Assembly: GCA_002423545.1 (NCBI GenBank)
Contig: DIWP01000035.1
Span: 45,257 to 104,074 of the forward strand
Source of the DNA: Thermoleophilia bacterium UBA6103
GTDB lineage: Bacteria > Actinomycetota > Thermoleophilia > UBA2241
Direction of reading: 5' to 3'
DNA length: 58,818 nt
Each line of letters opens with the position of its first letter. Within the stretch, counting starts at the first letter, position 1. Position numbers and translations under genes: made by a program. The notes below the pieces were generated by a model. The model made no database searches, was not told where the DNA came from, and worked only from the letters and a program-made list of their open reading frames with translations. This document shows positions 48,011-58,818 of this stretch, in pieces.

Positions 48011-48823
48011 TCAGCCCGTGAGCGCCCAGACCAGCACGGCGATGCCGTTGTACACGGCGTGCAGCGCGATGCTGCCCCAGAGAGAATGTGTGACCCAGTA
48101 GACCCACGCCAGGGCCAGACCGAGAGCGAAGAGCGGCACGAAGATATCGAACTGCTGGTGGCTGAGCGCGAAGACGGCGGCCGACACGAGCGCGCCGACC
48201 GGTATCCCCCACGACCGCGAGAAGCCCTGGAAGAGGAAGCCGCGGAAGAAGGTCTCCTCGAAGAACGGGGCGACCACGCAGGCGAGAACGACGAACAGGA
48301 CCGTACCGGTCGCCGTGCGTGGGAAGCTGCTCAGGATCTCCTGCTGTTGCGTCTCGACGATCAGGTTGTAGGCGATGCTGACCCCGTACACGGCCAGCAG
48401 CGCCACCGGCACGGCCCAGGCGATGCGCCGCGTGGGGGCGCGGAAGCCCCAGGCACGCAGGCCCGCGCGGCTGGGTCGCAGCGAGAAGAGCCAGGCGGAG
48501 AAGAGGTACCAGCTGTCGAGGACCACGGTGACCATGAGCGTGACGAAGGCGACGGCGATGGTAGGAGCCGTAGCCTCCTGCTCGCCGCCGTCGAGAAGCA
48601 ATGGCAGGAGCAGGAGCAGCACGACCGGCGCCACCGCCACGAGCAGACCCGTGAGCGACTGCAGCCAGCCCCAGGTGACGTCGCCGGGCAGCGGGCTCCG
48701 CGAGTCCTCCGCAGATCTGCCGATGGACGGTCTGTCCGCCGCCGGTGGTGGTGCGTCCGGCGGCCGGGCGGGCAGTCGCTGTTCGTCCACGTCCCTCGCT
48801 GTCTGTCTCTCGGTGATGTGCAC
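48011..48823 (-). CDS. CPBP-family intramembrane metalloprotease
   Basis: 270-residue protein with about eight hydrophobic segments after a Pro-rich cytoplasmic tail of 50 residues. The CPBP (Abi/CAAX-like) motifs are EETFFRGFLFQGF (EExxxR), FALSHQQFDIF (FxxxH) and LWGSIALHAVYN (HxxxN). Such proteins cleave prenylated or membrane peptides; bacterial members are often linked to bacteriocin immunity or peptide processing. Isolated gene. Confidence 0.88.
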   Translation of the reverse strand: MHITERQTARDVDEQRLPARPPDAPPPAADRPSIGRSAEDSRSPLPGDVTWGWLQSLTGLLVAVAPVVLLLLLPLLLDGGEQEATAPTIAVAFVTLMVTVVLDSWYLFSAWLFSLRPSRAGLRAWGFRAPTRRIAWAVPVALLAVYGVSIAYNLIVETQQQEILSSFPRTATGTVLFVVLACVVAPFFEETFFRGFLFQGFSRSWGIPVGALVSAAVFALSHQQFDIFVPLFALGLALAWVYWVTHSLWGSIALHAVYNGIAVLVWALTG

Positions 48824-48914
48824 CGCGCCGCGACGAGCGCTGCGGCCGGCACCCCGGTGTGTGCCGGCGGTCGCCGCGGCGGCGGTCCGTCTGCTATACT
48901 GCGCGGCCGGAGTT

Positions 48915-48945
48915 GGGCGCGCGCCGTTGACCGCGTCGCGCGCCC
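48915..48945 (+). other. Hairpin overlapping the rpmG promoter
   Basis: A perfect 9-bp stem (GGGCGCGCG at 48915-48923 with 48937-48945) spans the -35 element of the rpmG promoter. It may end transcription from the TATACT box at 48895-48900 or be an operator. Confidence 0.45.
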
Positions 48946-48956
48946 GTTGCTATCCT
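48927..48956 (+). promoter_or_regulatory. Promoter of rpmG-trnW-secE-nusG
   Basis: TTGACC (48927-48932), 18-nt spacer, TATCCT (48951-48956). The start of transcription would be about 20 nt before rpmG. Confidence 0.6.
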
Positions 48957-48982
48957 AACGTGCTCCCGGCGAAAGGATGCTC

Positions 48983-49132
48983 GTGCGCCAGCTCGTCACG
49001 CTCGCCTGCCAAGAATGTAAGCGGCGTAATTACCATACGATGAAGAACAAGAAGAACGATCCCGACCGCATCGAGCTGCGCAAGTATTGCCGCTGGTGCG
49101 GCACGCACACCGTCCACAAGGAGACACGCTGA
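48983..49132 (+). CDS. rpmG: 50S ribosomal protein L33
   Basis: 49-residue L33 with both zinc-ribbon CxxC pairs: ACQECKRRNY and CRWCGTHTVHKETR. GTG 48983 is chosen because GAAAGGA ends 5 nt upstream and because the protein then starts MRQLVTLAC, the usual L33 start; ATG 48977 would overlap that site. It is followed by tRNA-Trp and secE, a common gene order in actinobacteria and others. Confidence 0.93.
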   Translation: MRQLVTLACQECKRRNYHTMKNKKNDPDRIELRKYCRWCGTHTVHKETR

Positions 49133-49177
49133 TCCTCGGCGCCGGTGCACGGTGCGCCGGCGCGCGTCGCCTTACGC

Positions 49178-49253
49178 AGGGCTGTAGCTCAGTTGGTAGA
49201 GCGCCGGTCTCCAAAACCGGTGGCCGGGGGTTCGAGTCCCTCCAGCCCTGCCA
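49178..49253 (+). tRNA. trnW: tRNA-Trp (anticodon CCA)
   Basis: Complete cloverleaf: acceptor AGGGCTG (49178-49184) pairs with CAGCCCT (49243-49249), discriminator G, encoded CCA at 49251-49253. D arm GCTCAGTTGGTAGAGC, anticodon stem CCGGT/ACCGG with loop CTCCAAA (anticodon 49211-49213), T arm GGGGGTTCGAGTCCCTC. Sits between rpmG and secE. Confidence 0.97.
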
Positions 49254-49272
49254 GCTTCCAGGAGTATGACCG

Positions 49273-49716
49273 TTGGCCAGCAGCAAGAAAGCCAAGAAGG
49301 GGTCGTCCCGGCCGTCTTCACAGAAGCGTGCGCAGAGTCGCTCCGGCGACGCTGCCGCAGGCGCTTCCGCCAAGTCGTCGGGCAAAGCCGCGGCGGCGAA
49401 GTCGCAGAAGGCGGCCGCCAAGGACGGCAAGACGCAGGCGAGCGGCCTGTCGGCGCGCTGGTCCAAGGCCCGTCAGCGGGCCAGGACCAGCAGCAACGCG
49501 CGCGCCTCCAAGAAGTCCGGTGAGCGGCGCGGCAGCGGCAAGTTCCTCAAAGACGTGCGCATGGAGCTGCGCAAGGTCACGTGGCCCACGCGCAAGGACC
49601 TCATCCAGTCGACCATCGTCGTGCTGGTCGCGGTGGCCATCGCCGGTGCCTACACCGGCGCGCTCGACTTCATCTTCTCGCAGATCATCGACCGTCTGCT
49701 GGATCTGATCCAGTAA
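49273..49716 (+). CDS. secE: Preprotein translocase subunit SecE
   Basis: 147 residues; the C-terminal 65 are SecE: FLKDVRMELRKVTWPTRKDLIQSTIVVLV and one transmembrane helix. The first 80 residues are a Lys/Ala/Ser-rich basic extension not needed for the core fold, as in several actinobacteria. TTG start at 49273 is preceded by AGGAG at 49260-49264. Part of the SecYEG channel; next gene nusG. Confidence 0.93.
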   Translation: MASSKKAKKGSSRPSSQKRAQSRSGDAAAGASAKSSGKAAAAKSQKAAAKDGKTQASGLSARWSKARQRARTSSNARASKKSGERRGSGKFLKDVRMELRKVTWPTRKDLIQSTIVVLVAVAIAGAYTGALDFIFSQIIDRLLDLIQ

Positions 49717-49737
49717 CCGCACCCGGGAGCGCCCAGC

Positions 49738-50265
49738 GTGTTCAAGTGGTACGTCGTCAACACCTACTCCGGTCACGAGAACAAGGTGCGCACCAACCTG
49801 CAGCACCGCATCCGCTCGATGCATCAGGACGAGCGCATCGTCGATGTCGTCGTGCCCACCGAGCAGGTCGTCGAGACCAAGGAGAACAAGGAGAAGGTGA
49901 CCACCGAGCGGCGTGTGTTCCCCGGGTATGTCCTGGTCAAGATGGAGCTCACCGACGACACGTGGTCGCTGGTCAAGAACACGCCGGGCGTCACCGGGTT
50001 CGTGGGGCCGCGCAACGAGCCGGTGGCGCTGTCGCCGGCCGAGGTCAACCGCATCATGCACACCCAGTCCGTCGAGCGCGTCAAGCAGAAGGCAGAGTTC
50101 AGCGTCGGCGAGGTCGTGCGCGTCACCTCCGGCCCGCTGTCGGACTTCTCCGGCGAGGTGTCGGAGGTCAACGAAGATCAACAGAAGCTCAAGGTCATGG
50201 TCTCCATCTTCGGTCGCGAGACACCGGTCGAGCTGAGCTTCGACCAGGTCAAGAAGACCGGCTGA
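49738..50265 (+). CDS. nusG: Transcription antitermination factor NusG
   Basis: 175-residue NusG: N-terminal NGN domain (FKWYVVNTYSGHENKVR, PGYVLVKMELTDDTW, TPGVTGFVG) and C-terminal KOW domain (FSVGEVVRVTSGPLSDFSGEVSEV). GTG 49738. No actinobacterial N-terminal acidic extension is present; the protein is close to the size of E. coli NusG. Couples RNA polymerase with Rho and ribosomes. Confidence 0.96.
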   Translation: MFKWYVVNTYSGHENKVRTNLQHRIRSMHQDERIVDVVVPTEQVVETKENKEKVTTERRVFPGYVLVKMELTDDTWSLVKNTPGVTGFVGPRNEPVALSPAEVNRIMHTQSVERVKQKAEFSVGEVVRVTSGPLSDFSGEVSEVNEDQQKLKVMVSIFGRETPVELSFDQVKKTG

Positions 50266-50334
50266 TCGCGACGGTCGCGACGACCACAGCGCGAGACACG
50301 ACGACGAGCACGTAACGAGGCAAGCGAGGACACC

Positions 50335-50760
50335 GTGGCCAAGAAGGTCGTGACCATCATCAAGCTGCAGATCCCCGCCGGCGCGGCCAACCCGGCGCCC
50401 CCCGTGGGTCCGGCCCTGGGCCAGCACGGCGTCAACATCATGGAGTTCTGCAAGGCGTTCAACGCCCAGACGCAGGCACAGAGCGGCACCATCATCCCGG
50501 TGGAGATCACCGTCTTCGAGGACCGCTCGTTCACGTTCATCACCAAGACGCCGCCTGCCGCCGTTTTGCTGCGCGAGGCGGCCGGCATCGAGAAGGGCTC
50601 CGGCGAGCCCAACCGCACCAAGGTCGCCACGTTGCCGCGCGCCAAGGTGCGCGAGATCGCCGAGCTCAAGATGGAAGATCTCAACGCCAACGACGTCGAG
50701 GCCGCGATGAAGATCATCGAGGGCACGGCACGCAGCATGGGCGTCGAGATCACGCCGTAA
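50335..50760 (+). CDS. rplK: 50S ribosomal protein L11
   Basis: 141 residues. N-terminal KLQIPAGAANPAPPVGPALGQHGVNIMEFCKAFN (seen in parts) and C-terminal rRNA-binding domain with AREIAELKMEDLNANDVEAAM-like helices. Start GTG 50335. Binds the GTPase-associated centre of 23S rRNA. Followed by a 143-nt gap with hairpins before rplA. Confidence 0.97.
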   Translation: MAKKVVTIIKLQIPAGAANPAPPVGPALGQHGVNIMEFCKAFNAQTQAQSGTIIPVEITVFEDRSFTFITKTPPAAVLLREAAGIEKGSGEPNRTKVATLPRAKVREIAELKMEDLNANDVEAAMKIIEGTARSMGVEITP

Positions 50761-50775
50761 GGACGTATCCCGACA

Positions 50776-50845
50776 GGGACAGGTCCCAGGTCACCGGGCG
50801 GCCGCTTCCCGCGGCCGCCGCACGACAGGCCGGGCGCCGCCCGGC
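50776..50845. repeat. Palindrome and two hairpins between rplK and rplA
   Basis: GGGACAGGTCCC (50776-50787) is the third copy of the dispersed palindrome. Two perfect stems follow: 50797-50805 with 50811-50819 (9 bp), and 50829-50835 with 50839-50845 (7 bp). The block may be a REP-like insertion or an mRNA structure controlling rplA; it is not the usual L1-binding position, which is ahead of rplK. Confidence 0.5.
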
Positions 50846-50903
50846 GAAGTGGGAGGCGGAGCGCTCAGGCGCTCGCCGCAGGCACCACAGGAGGTAGAGC
50901 CAC

Positions 50904-51611
50904 ATGGCTCAGCATGGTCGCAAGTACCGTCAGGCTCGCGCCGTCGTCGAACAGGGCCGCGAGTACTCCCCCCTCGAGGCCGTCCGGCTGCTCAAGTCGC
51001 TCGAGACGGCGGCGTTCGACGAGACCGTGGAAGCGCACGTCCGTCTCGGCGTCGACGTCCGTCACGCCGATCAGATCGTGCGCGGCACCACCATCCTGCC
51101 GCACGGCACCGGCAAGGACGTGCGCGTGGCCGTCTTCGCCGAGGGAGACAAGGCCCGTGAGGCGCAGGAGGCCGGCGCCGACCTGATCGGCACCGACGAC
51201 CTCGCCAAGCAGGTGCAGGAAGGGGTCTTCGACTTCGACATCGCCATCGCGACCCCAGACATGATGGGCACCGTCGGCAAGCTCGGCCGCATCCTCGGTC
51301 CGCGCGGCCTGATGCCCAACCCCAAGTCCGGCACGGTCACCTTCGATGTCGCCAAGGCCGTCAGAGACGCCAAGGCCGGCAAGGTCGAGTACCGGACCGA
51401 CCGCAGCGGCATCATCCACCTCACTGTCGGCCGCAAGTCGTTCAGCGAACAGCAGCTGGTCGAGAACTACGGCGCCGTGCTCGACGAGATCGTGCGCGCC
51501 AAGCCGGCGGCCGCCAAGGGCAAGTACATCAAGAGCATCCACCTTGCCGCGACGATGGGGCCGGGCATCAAGGTCGATCCCGCCCGCACCCGCGACCTCA
51601 TGGAGGAGTGA
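50904..51611 (+). CDS. rplA: 50S ribosomal protein L1
   Basis: 235 residues, normal length. Conserved GRILGPRGLMPNPKSGTV and the RSGIIHLTVGRKSF region are seen. ATG 50904 with AGGAGG upstream. Binds 23S rRNA in the L1 stalk and represses its own mRNA in many bacteria. Last codons lie in a terminator stem. Confidence 0.97.
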   Translation: MAQHGRKYRQARAVVEQGREYSPLEAVRLLKSLETAAFDETVEAHVRLGVDVRHADQIVRGTTILPHGTGKDVRVAVFAEGDKAREAQEAGADLIGTDDLAKQVQEGVFDFDIAIATPDMMGTVGKLGRILGPRGLMPNPKSGTVTFDVAKAVRDAKAGKVEYRTDRSGIIHLTVGRKSFSEQQLVENYGAVLDEIVRAKPAAAKGKYIKSIHLAATMGPGIKVDPARTRDLMEE

Positions 51612-51634
51612 GGGGCTCCGCCCCTCACTCCTCC
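51602..51634. terminator. Bidirectional terminator between rplA and antisense NTase gene
   Basis: Perfect 15-bp stem (51602-51616 with 51620-51634) and a 3-nt loop. It contains the stop codons of both convergent genes. It separates rplK-rplA from rplJ-rplL, which has its own promoter. Confidence 0.8.
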
Positions 51635-51816
51635 GCCTCGCCGGCGTCGGCGAGCAGTCGTGCGTAGAGATCGGCCACGCTGACGACGATGTCCGCGTCG
51701 TGGGTGGAACGGGGCTCACCCTGCAGGCTCGAGATGATCGAGCCGGAGACGATGTAGCCGACGCCGACGCGCTCGAGCGCGCCCACGACGTCTCTCAGGA
51801 GGCTCTGCTGCGACAC
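51625..51816 (-). pseudogene. Truncated nucleotidyltransferase-like fragment
   Basis: 63 residues with the start of a polymerase-beta-type nucleotidyltransferase: GYIVSGSIISSLQGEPRSTHDADIVV carries the GS and DxD pattern (quoted as GSIISSLQGEPRSTHDAD). Related AbiEii/DUF-type proteins are about 180-200 residues, so most of the domain is missing; the frame ends inside the rplA terminator stem. GTG start at 51816, overlapping its upstream partner by 22 nt. Likely a remnant of a two-gene toxin-antitoxin-like pair. Confidence 0.7.
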
Positions 51817-52010
51817 CTGTCGAGCCGCCTGAGGTAGAGAGCGTGAAGCTCATCTTCTGAGAGGTCGGGAAAACGGTCGCGCAGCCCCGTGCGAAACAGC
51901 TCGCGCGAGAGCTCGGTGAGTTCGAACGCCTTGAGAAGCCGCTGCTCCGGCGTCATGCGGCGCAGCGTCTGGATGTACGCACTGCGGTTCGGCTGCGGCT
52001 TCGGGTCCAT
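51795..52010 (-). CDS. Small helical protein, partner of nucleotidyltransferase
   Basis: 71 residues, mostly helical: MTPEQRLLKAFELTELSRELFRTGLRDRFPDLSEDELHALYLRRLDRCR in overlapping parts. Proteins with this pattern are often found directly upstream of AbiEii-like nucleotidyltransferase genes. Appears intact. It lies antisense between rplA and rplJ, where genes are not normally found. Function unknown. Confidence 0.72.
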   Translation of the reverse strand: MDPKPQPNRSAYIQTLRRMTPEQRLLKAFELTELSRELFRTGLRDRFPDLSEDELHALYLRRLDRCRSRAS

Positions 52011-52076
52011 GCGCCGAGGATAGCACCTGACGGCGTCGCGGTGGCATCCGGCGGGGCGCGGCCGGGATGTCCGCGG

Positions 52077-52105
52077 TTGGCGCGACCGGCGACTTCCGCT
52101 ATACT
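52077..52105 (+). promoter_or_regulatory. Promoter of rplJ-rplL
   Basis: TTGGCG (52077-52082), exactly 17-nt spacer, TATACT (52100-52105). It begins a leader of about 250 nt before rplJ. Confidence 0.65.
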
Positions 52106-52111
52106 GCCGCG

Positions 52112-52364
52112 GCTTGTGCGGCGCTGCTGCGCCGCGGCCGGAGACGGTCGGTGCTCACTGGAGCGTAATGGACCCGTTCGGGTCCGCCCACCCGAGGCGA
52201 TGAGAGAGGTGTGCCATCCCGCACCCGCTCCCGCGCTCGGGGGCGGGTCTTTTCGTCCCGGGGTGCCCTCGGGATCCTGCCAGTGAGGCCCGGACCCGTC
52301 CGGTGCCGGGGAACGGCGCCGGCCGCCCGGACAGACGGCAGACCACCACGACTGTGAGGTCGGT
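52112..52364 (+). promoter_or_regulatory. L10 leader of rplJ-rplL with attenuator hairpin
   Basis: A 250-nt structured 5' leader typical of the ribosomal L10 leader, where L10(L12)4 binds its own mRNA. A GGACCCG-TTCG-type hairpin is at about 52169-52186. ACCCGC (52223-52228) pairs with GCGGGT (52243-52248), with an inner CCCG/CGGG, followed by CTTTT: this is an intrinsic-terminator-like attenuator. Exact L10 contacts were not mapped. Confidence 0.65.
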
Positions 52365-52886
52365 ATGCACAGGAAGGACAAGGAGGCGCTCGTCGAGGAG
52401 GTCGCCGGCCTGCTCGCCGACGCCGAGGTCATGTATGTCAGTGACTACCGCGGGCTCACCGTAGCGCAGATCAGCGCGCTGCGCGGCGCACTGCGGCCGA
52501 GCGGCGCACGCCTGCGCGTGCTGAAGAACACGCTGACCCGTCGCGCCGCCGCTCAGGCGGGGCGCGAGGAGCTGCTGGAGTTGCTCAACGGTCCCACCGC
52601 CGTCACATTCTGCGGCGACGACCCGGTGGCGCCGGCCAAGGCGCTCATCGAGTTCGCCAGGAAGAACGACGCTCTTGAGGTGCGTGGCGGTGTCCTGCAG
52701 GGCAAGCCGATCGACGGTGCGGACATCAAGGCGCTGGCCACCCTGCCGCCGCGCGACGTGCTCATCGGGCAGGTCGTGGGCACCATGGTGGCGCCCATCA
52801 GCGGCTTCGTGACCGTGCTCAACGCGACCATCGGCGGCCTGGTGCGCAGCCTCCAGCAGATCGCCGACCAGAAAGCGGCTGCCTGA
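52365..52886 (+). CDS. rplJ: 50S ribosomal protein L10
   Basis: 173 residues. MHRKDKEALVEEVAGLLADAEVMYVSDYRGLTVAQI and LRVLKNTLTRRA are typical L10 blocks (seen in parts); the C-terminal helix for L7/L12 binding is present. ATG 52365. Forms the stalk base with L12. Confidence 0.96.
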   Translation: MHRKDKEALVEEVAGLLADAEVMYVSDYRGLTVAQISALRGALRPSGARLRVLKNTLTRRAAAQAGREELLELLNGPTAVTFCGDDPVAPAKALIEFARKNDALEVRGGVLQGKPIDGADIKALATLPPRDVLIGQVVGTMVAPISGFVTVLNATIGGLVRSLQQIADQKAAA

Positions 52887-52961
52887 CCCGAAGGGTCGGC
52901 GGCACATCACGCACAGAACGACGTGACTGCGTGACAACCACCACGATGAGGTGACGTGACG

Positions 52962-53357
52962 ATGGCAGACAAGACCCTTTCCAAAGACGAGATGATCGCC
53001 GCGATCGAGACCATGACCGTGCTCGAGCTCTCCGAGCTGGTCAAGGCACTCGAGGAGAAGTTCGGCGTCAGCGCCGCCGCCCCGGTGGCCGTGGCCGCCG
53101 CTCCGGGCGCCGCCGGCCCCGCTGAAGGCGCCGCCGAGGAGGAGCAGACGAGCTTCGACGTCATCCTCACCGCCGCCGGCGACAAGAAGATCCAGGTCAT
53201 CAAGGCCGTCCGCTCGCTGACCGGTCTGGGCCTCAAGGAGGCCAAGGCGGTCGTCGACGAGGCTCCGAAGCCGGTCAAGGAAGGCGTGACCAAGGACGAG
53301 GCCGAGGACGCCAAGAAGCAGATCGAGGAGGCCGGCGGCTCCGTCGAGGTCAAGTAG
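52962..53357 (+). CDS. rplL: 50S ribosomal protein L7/L12
   Basis: 131 residues: N-terminal dimerisation helices (MIAAIETMTVLELSELVKALEEKFGV), Ala/Pro-rich hinge, and C-terminal domain FDVILTAAGDKKIQVIKAVR / LGLKEAKAVVDEAPKPVKEGV. ATG 52962 follows GAGGTGA; GTG 52956 is less well spaced. Recruits translation factors. Confidence 0.97.
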   Translation: MADKTLSKDEMIAAIETMTVLELSELVKALEEKFGVSAAAPVAVAAAPGAAGPAEGAAEEEQTSFDVILTAAGDKKIQVIKAVRSLTGLGLKEAKAVVDEAPKPVKEGVTKDEAEDAKKQIEEAGGSVEVK

Positions 53358-53467
53358 CCGGCCGCGTCGCGCCGCGGCGGGCGCCGGCGCAGACCATCAG
53401 ACAGCCCGCGTGTCGCCGCTCATCGACCGGTACGGCCGGCGGTGTGCAAGACCGGTCGCGGACGAGG

Positions 53468-53505
53468 GGGCGATGGGCGTGACGAGCGTGTCACGCCCAT
53501 CGCCC
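53468..53505 (+). terminator. Strong terminator after rplL
   Basis: Perfect 16-bp stem (53468-53483 with 53490-53505), 6-nt loop GAGCGT. Only TT follows, but the stem is the longest in the window. It insulates rplL from rpoB. Confidence 0.75.
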
Positions 53506-53534
53506 TTGCGTCCCCTGAAAACCGGTGCTAAAAT
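53506..53534 (+). promoter_or_regulatory. Promoter of rpoB-rpoC
   Basis: TTGCGT (53506-53511), exactly 17 nt, TAAAAT (53529-53534) with a TGC extended -10. The -35 starts on the base after the rplL terminator stem. Gives a leader of about 85 nt before TTG 53626. Confidence 0.7.
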
Positions 53535-53625
53535 ATGCGGTCGTGCTGCGCCTTTCTTCAGTCAGAGCCATTTCCGGCGTCCAGACGCGCGTGCCCGTTC
53601 TCACGCCACCGAGAGGAGTCCCGGC

Positions 53626-57402
<3,777 letters not shown>

Positions 57403-57426
57403 GCCTGCGCGAGAGAGGAAGCACCG

Positions 57427-58818
57427 TTGATCGACATCAACAACTTCGATTCCATCCGCATCGGACTCGCCTCCCCCGAGCAGATCGAGCAGTGGTCCAA
57501 AGGCGAGGTCCTCAAGCCCGAGACGATCAACTACCGGACGCTCAAGCCGGAGCGCGAAGGGCTTTTCTGCGAGAAGATCTTCGGTCCCACCAAGGACTGG
57601 GAGTGCTACTGCGGCAAGTACAAGCGCGTCCGCTACAAGGGTATCGTCTGCGAGCGCTGCGGCGTCGAGGTCACCCGGGCCAAGGTGCGCCGTGAGCGCA
57701 TGGGTCACATCAGGCTGGCCGCCCCTGTATCACACATCTGGTTCTTCAAGGGCGTGCCGTCGCGCATGGGCTACCTGCTCGACATCGCTCCCAAGGAGCT
57801 CGAGAAGGTCCTCTACTTCGGCGGCAGCTATGTGATCATCTCGGTCGACGAGGAGCGGCGCGAGCAGGACGTCGACATGCTCGCCGACCGCGTCGCCGGA
57901 CTGCTCCAGCGTCACGACCAGTACGCCGAAGACCGCACCCGCGCCATCCGCATGATGCACGACGAAGTCGTCGCCATCATGGACGGCGAAACGGACGCCG
58001 AGTCGTTCCATGCCGGCGAAGAGCCGCGCGACGACCTGGCGCTGTTCAACTACTACGACATCTTCGAGACCTATCGCCGCCTGGCGGTCAGCATCGCCGA
58101 GCTGGGTCCCGACGAGCTCAAGCAGCTGCGCCCCAAGGTCGACAAGCTCGCCGACGACTACATCGATCGCGGCATGAAGGCTGTGGAACAGGCCAAGCTG
58201 CAGATCGAGCAGGCCTGGGAGCAGTTCAAGCAGATCAAGCCGCGCGACGTCGTCAACGACGAGGCCGTCTACCAGCAGATGGAGCGGCTCTTCGGTCGCG
58301 AGACCAGCTGGGAGCCGGACGCCAGCTTCGGTGTCTACTTCTCCGGCGGCACCGGCGCCGAGGCGGTCCGTGAGCTTCTGCGGCGCGTCGATCTTGAGGC
58401 CGAGGCGCTGGAGCTCAAGCACACCATCGCCAACTCGAAGGGCCAGCGTCAGGCACGGGCCGTCAAGCGCCTCAAGGTCGCCTCGTCGTTCCTGCTCAGC
58501 GGCAACAAGCCGGAGTGGATGGTCCTCGACGTCATCCCGGTGATCCCGCCCGAGCTGCGGCCGATGGTGCAGCTCGACGGCGGCCGCTTCGCCACCAGCG
58601 ACCTCAACGACCTGTACCGGCGCGTGATCAACCGCAACAACCGCCTCAAGCGGCTGCTCGATCTGCAGGCGCCGGACATCATCGTCAACAACGAGAAGCG
58701 CATGCTGCAGGAGGCCGTCGACGCGTTGTTCGACAACGGCCGTCGCGGCCGCGCCGTGACCGGCCCCGGCAACCGGCCGCTCAAGTCGCTCAGCGACATG
58801 CTCAAGGGCAAGCAGGGC
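57427..58818 (+). CDS. rpoC: DNA-directed RNA polymerase subunit beta' (3' partial)
   Basis: 464 codons open to the window end. TTG start at 57427 with AGAGGAAG upstream, 24 nt after rpoB. N-terminal zinc site CYCGKYKRVRYKGIVCERCGVEV, and further on PVSHIWFFKGVPSRMGYLLDI and the lid/rudder-like region RPMVQLDGGRFATSDLNDLYRRVINRNNRLKRLL (in parts). The catalytic NADFDGD motif lies beyond the window. Confidence 0.96.
   Translation, partial: MIDINNFDSIRIGLASPEQIEQWSKGEVLKPETINYRTLKPEREGLFCEKIFGPTKDWECYCGKYKRVRYKGIVCERCGVEVTRAKVRRERMGHIRLAAPVSHIWFFKGVPSRMGYLLDIAPKELEKVLYFGGSYVIISVDEERREQDVDMLADRVAGLLQRHDQYAEDRTRAIRMMHDEVVAIMDGETDAESFHAGEEPRDDLALFNYYDIFETYRRLAVSIAELGPDELKQLRPKVDKLADDYIDRGMKAVEQAKLQIEQAWEQFKQIKPRDVVNDEAVYQQMERLFGRETSWEPDASFGVYFSGGTGAEAVRELLRRVDLEAEALELKHTIANSKGQRQARAVKRLKVASSFLLSGNKPEWMVLDVIPVIPPELRPMVQLDGGRFATSDLNDLYRRVINRNNRLKRLLDLQAPDIIVNNEKRMLQEAVDALFDNGRRGRAVTGPGNRPLKSLSDMLKGKQG

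Overview
The window is about 58.8 kb of very GC-rich chromosomal DNA. Gene order (rpmG, tRNA-Trp, secE, nusG, rplK, rplA, rplJ, rplL, rpoB, rpoC), strong third-position GC, futalosine-type menaquinone genes, GTG/TTG starts and several leaderless-looking promoters suggest a deep-branching actinobacterium (Actinomycetota, possibly Thermoleophilia-like) with strong anaerobic or oxygen-poor metabolism. The class is inference; there is no rRNA in the window.

Region 1 (1-8831): end of a BMP-type nucleoside/purine-like ABC importer (ATPase plus two permeases), a class V aminotransferase, then an AOR module: AorA-like polyferredoxin, tungsten-type aldehyde:ferredoxin oxidoreductase, zinc alcohol dehydrogenase, a MoaD/ThiS-like protein, and a GntR/HutC repressor.

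Region 2 (8980-22744): a long run of same-strand, often overlapping genes: iron alcohol dehydrogenase, a second divergent AOR, UbiD-type decarboxylase, PreA-like dihydropyrimidine/dihydroorotate dehydrogenase-like protein with ferredoxin tail, a three-subunit molybdenum hydroxylase, a YqeC-MocA fusion, YqeB, an M29/NicX-like protein, a cupin and a second MoaD-like protein. YqeB and YqeC mark selenium-dependent molybdenum hydroxylases, so this looks like an undescribed catabolic island for a (hetero)cyclic carboxylate or purine/pyridine-like compound, using Mo, W, labile Se and prenylated FMN.

Region 3 (22822-35320): M20 peptidase (minus strand), lipoprotein, ubiX, then ubiE/menG, polyprenyl diphosphate synthase, mqnE, mqnA and mqnC (menaquinone by the futalosine route), a universal stress protein, a DAO-family flavoenzyme and two MFS transporters.

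Region 4 (35321-36190): a nearly gene-free stretch with three tiny ORFs, each preceded by a purine-rich ribosome-binding-like sequence. Two encode MTS(S)PVKIHAPVKIH and differ only by synonymous changes and one Ser codon; the third encodes a signal-peptide-like 25-mer ending in KLH. This is the best candidate in the window for an undescribed peptide system.

Region 5 (36191-48823): HD-GYP membrane protein, BirA, a large MalT/LAL-type LuxR regulator, a SLOG-fold protein, an MrfA/YprA-like helicase, a CAP-domain secreted protein, a membrane-anchored lipoyl/M23-like protein, an MTAP-like phosphorylase and a CPBP protease.

Region 6 (48920-58818): translation/transcription core operons with clear promoters, an L10 leader, strong terminators, and a degenerate nucleotidyltransferase pair lying antisense between rplA and rplJ. 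rpoC runs off the window end.
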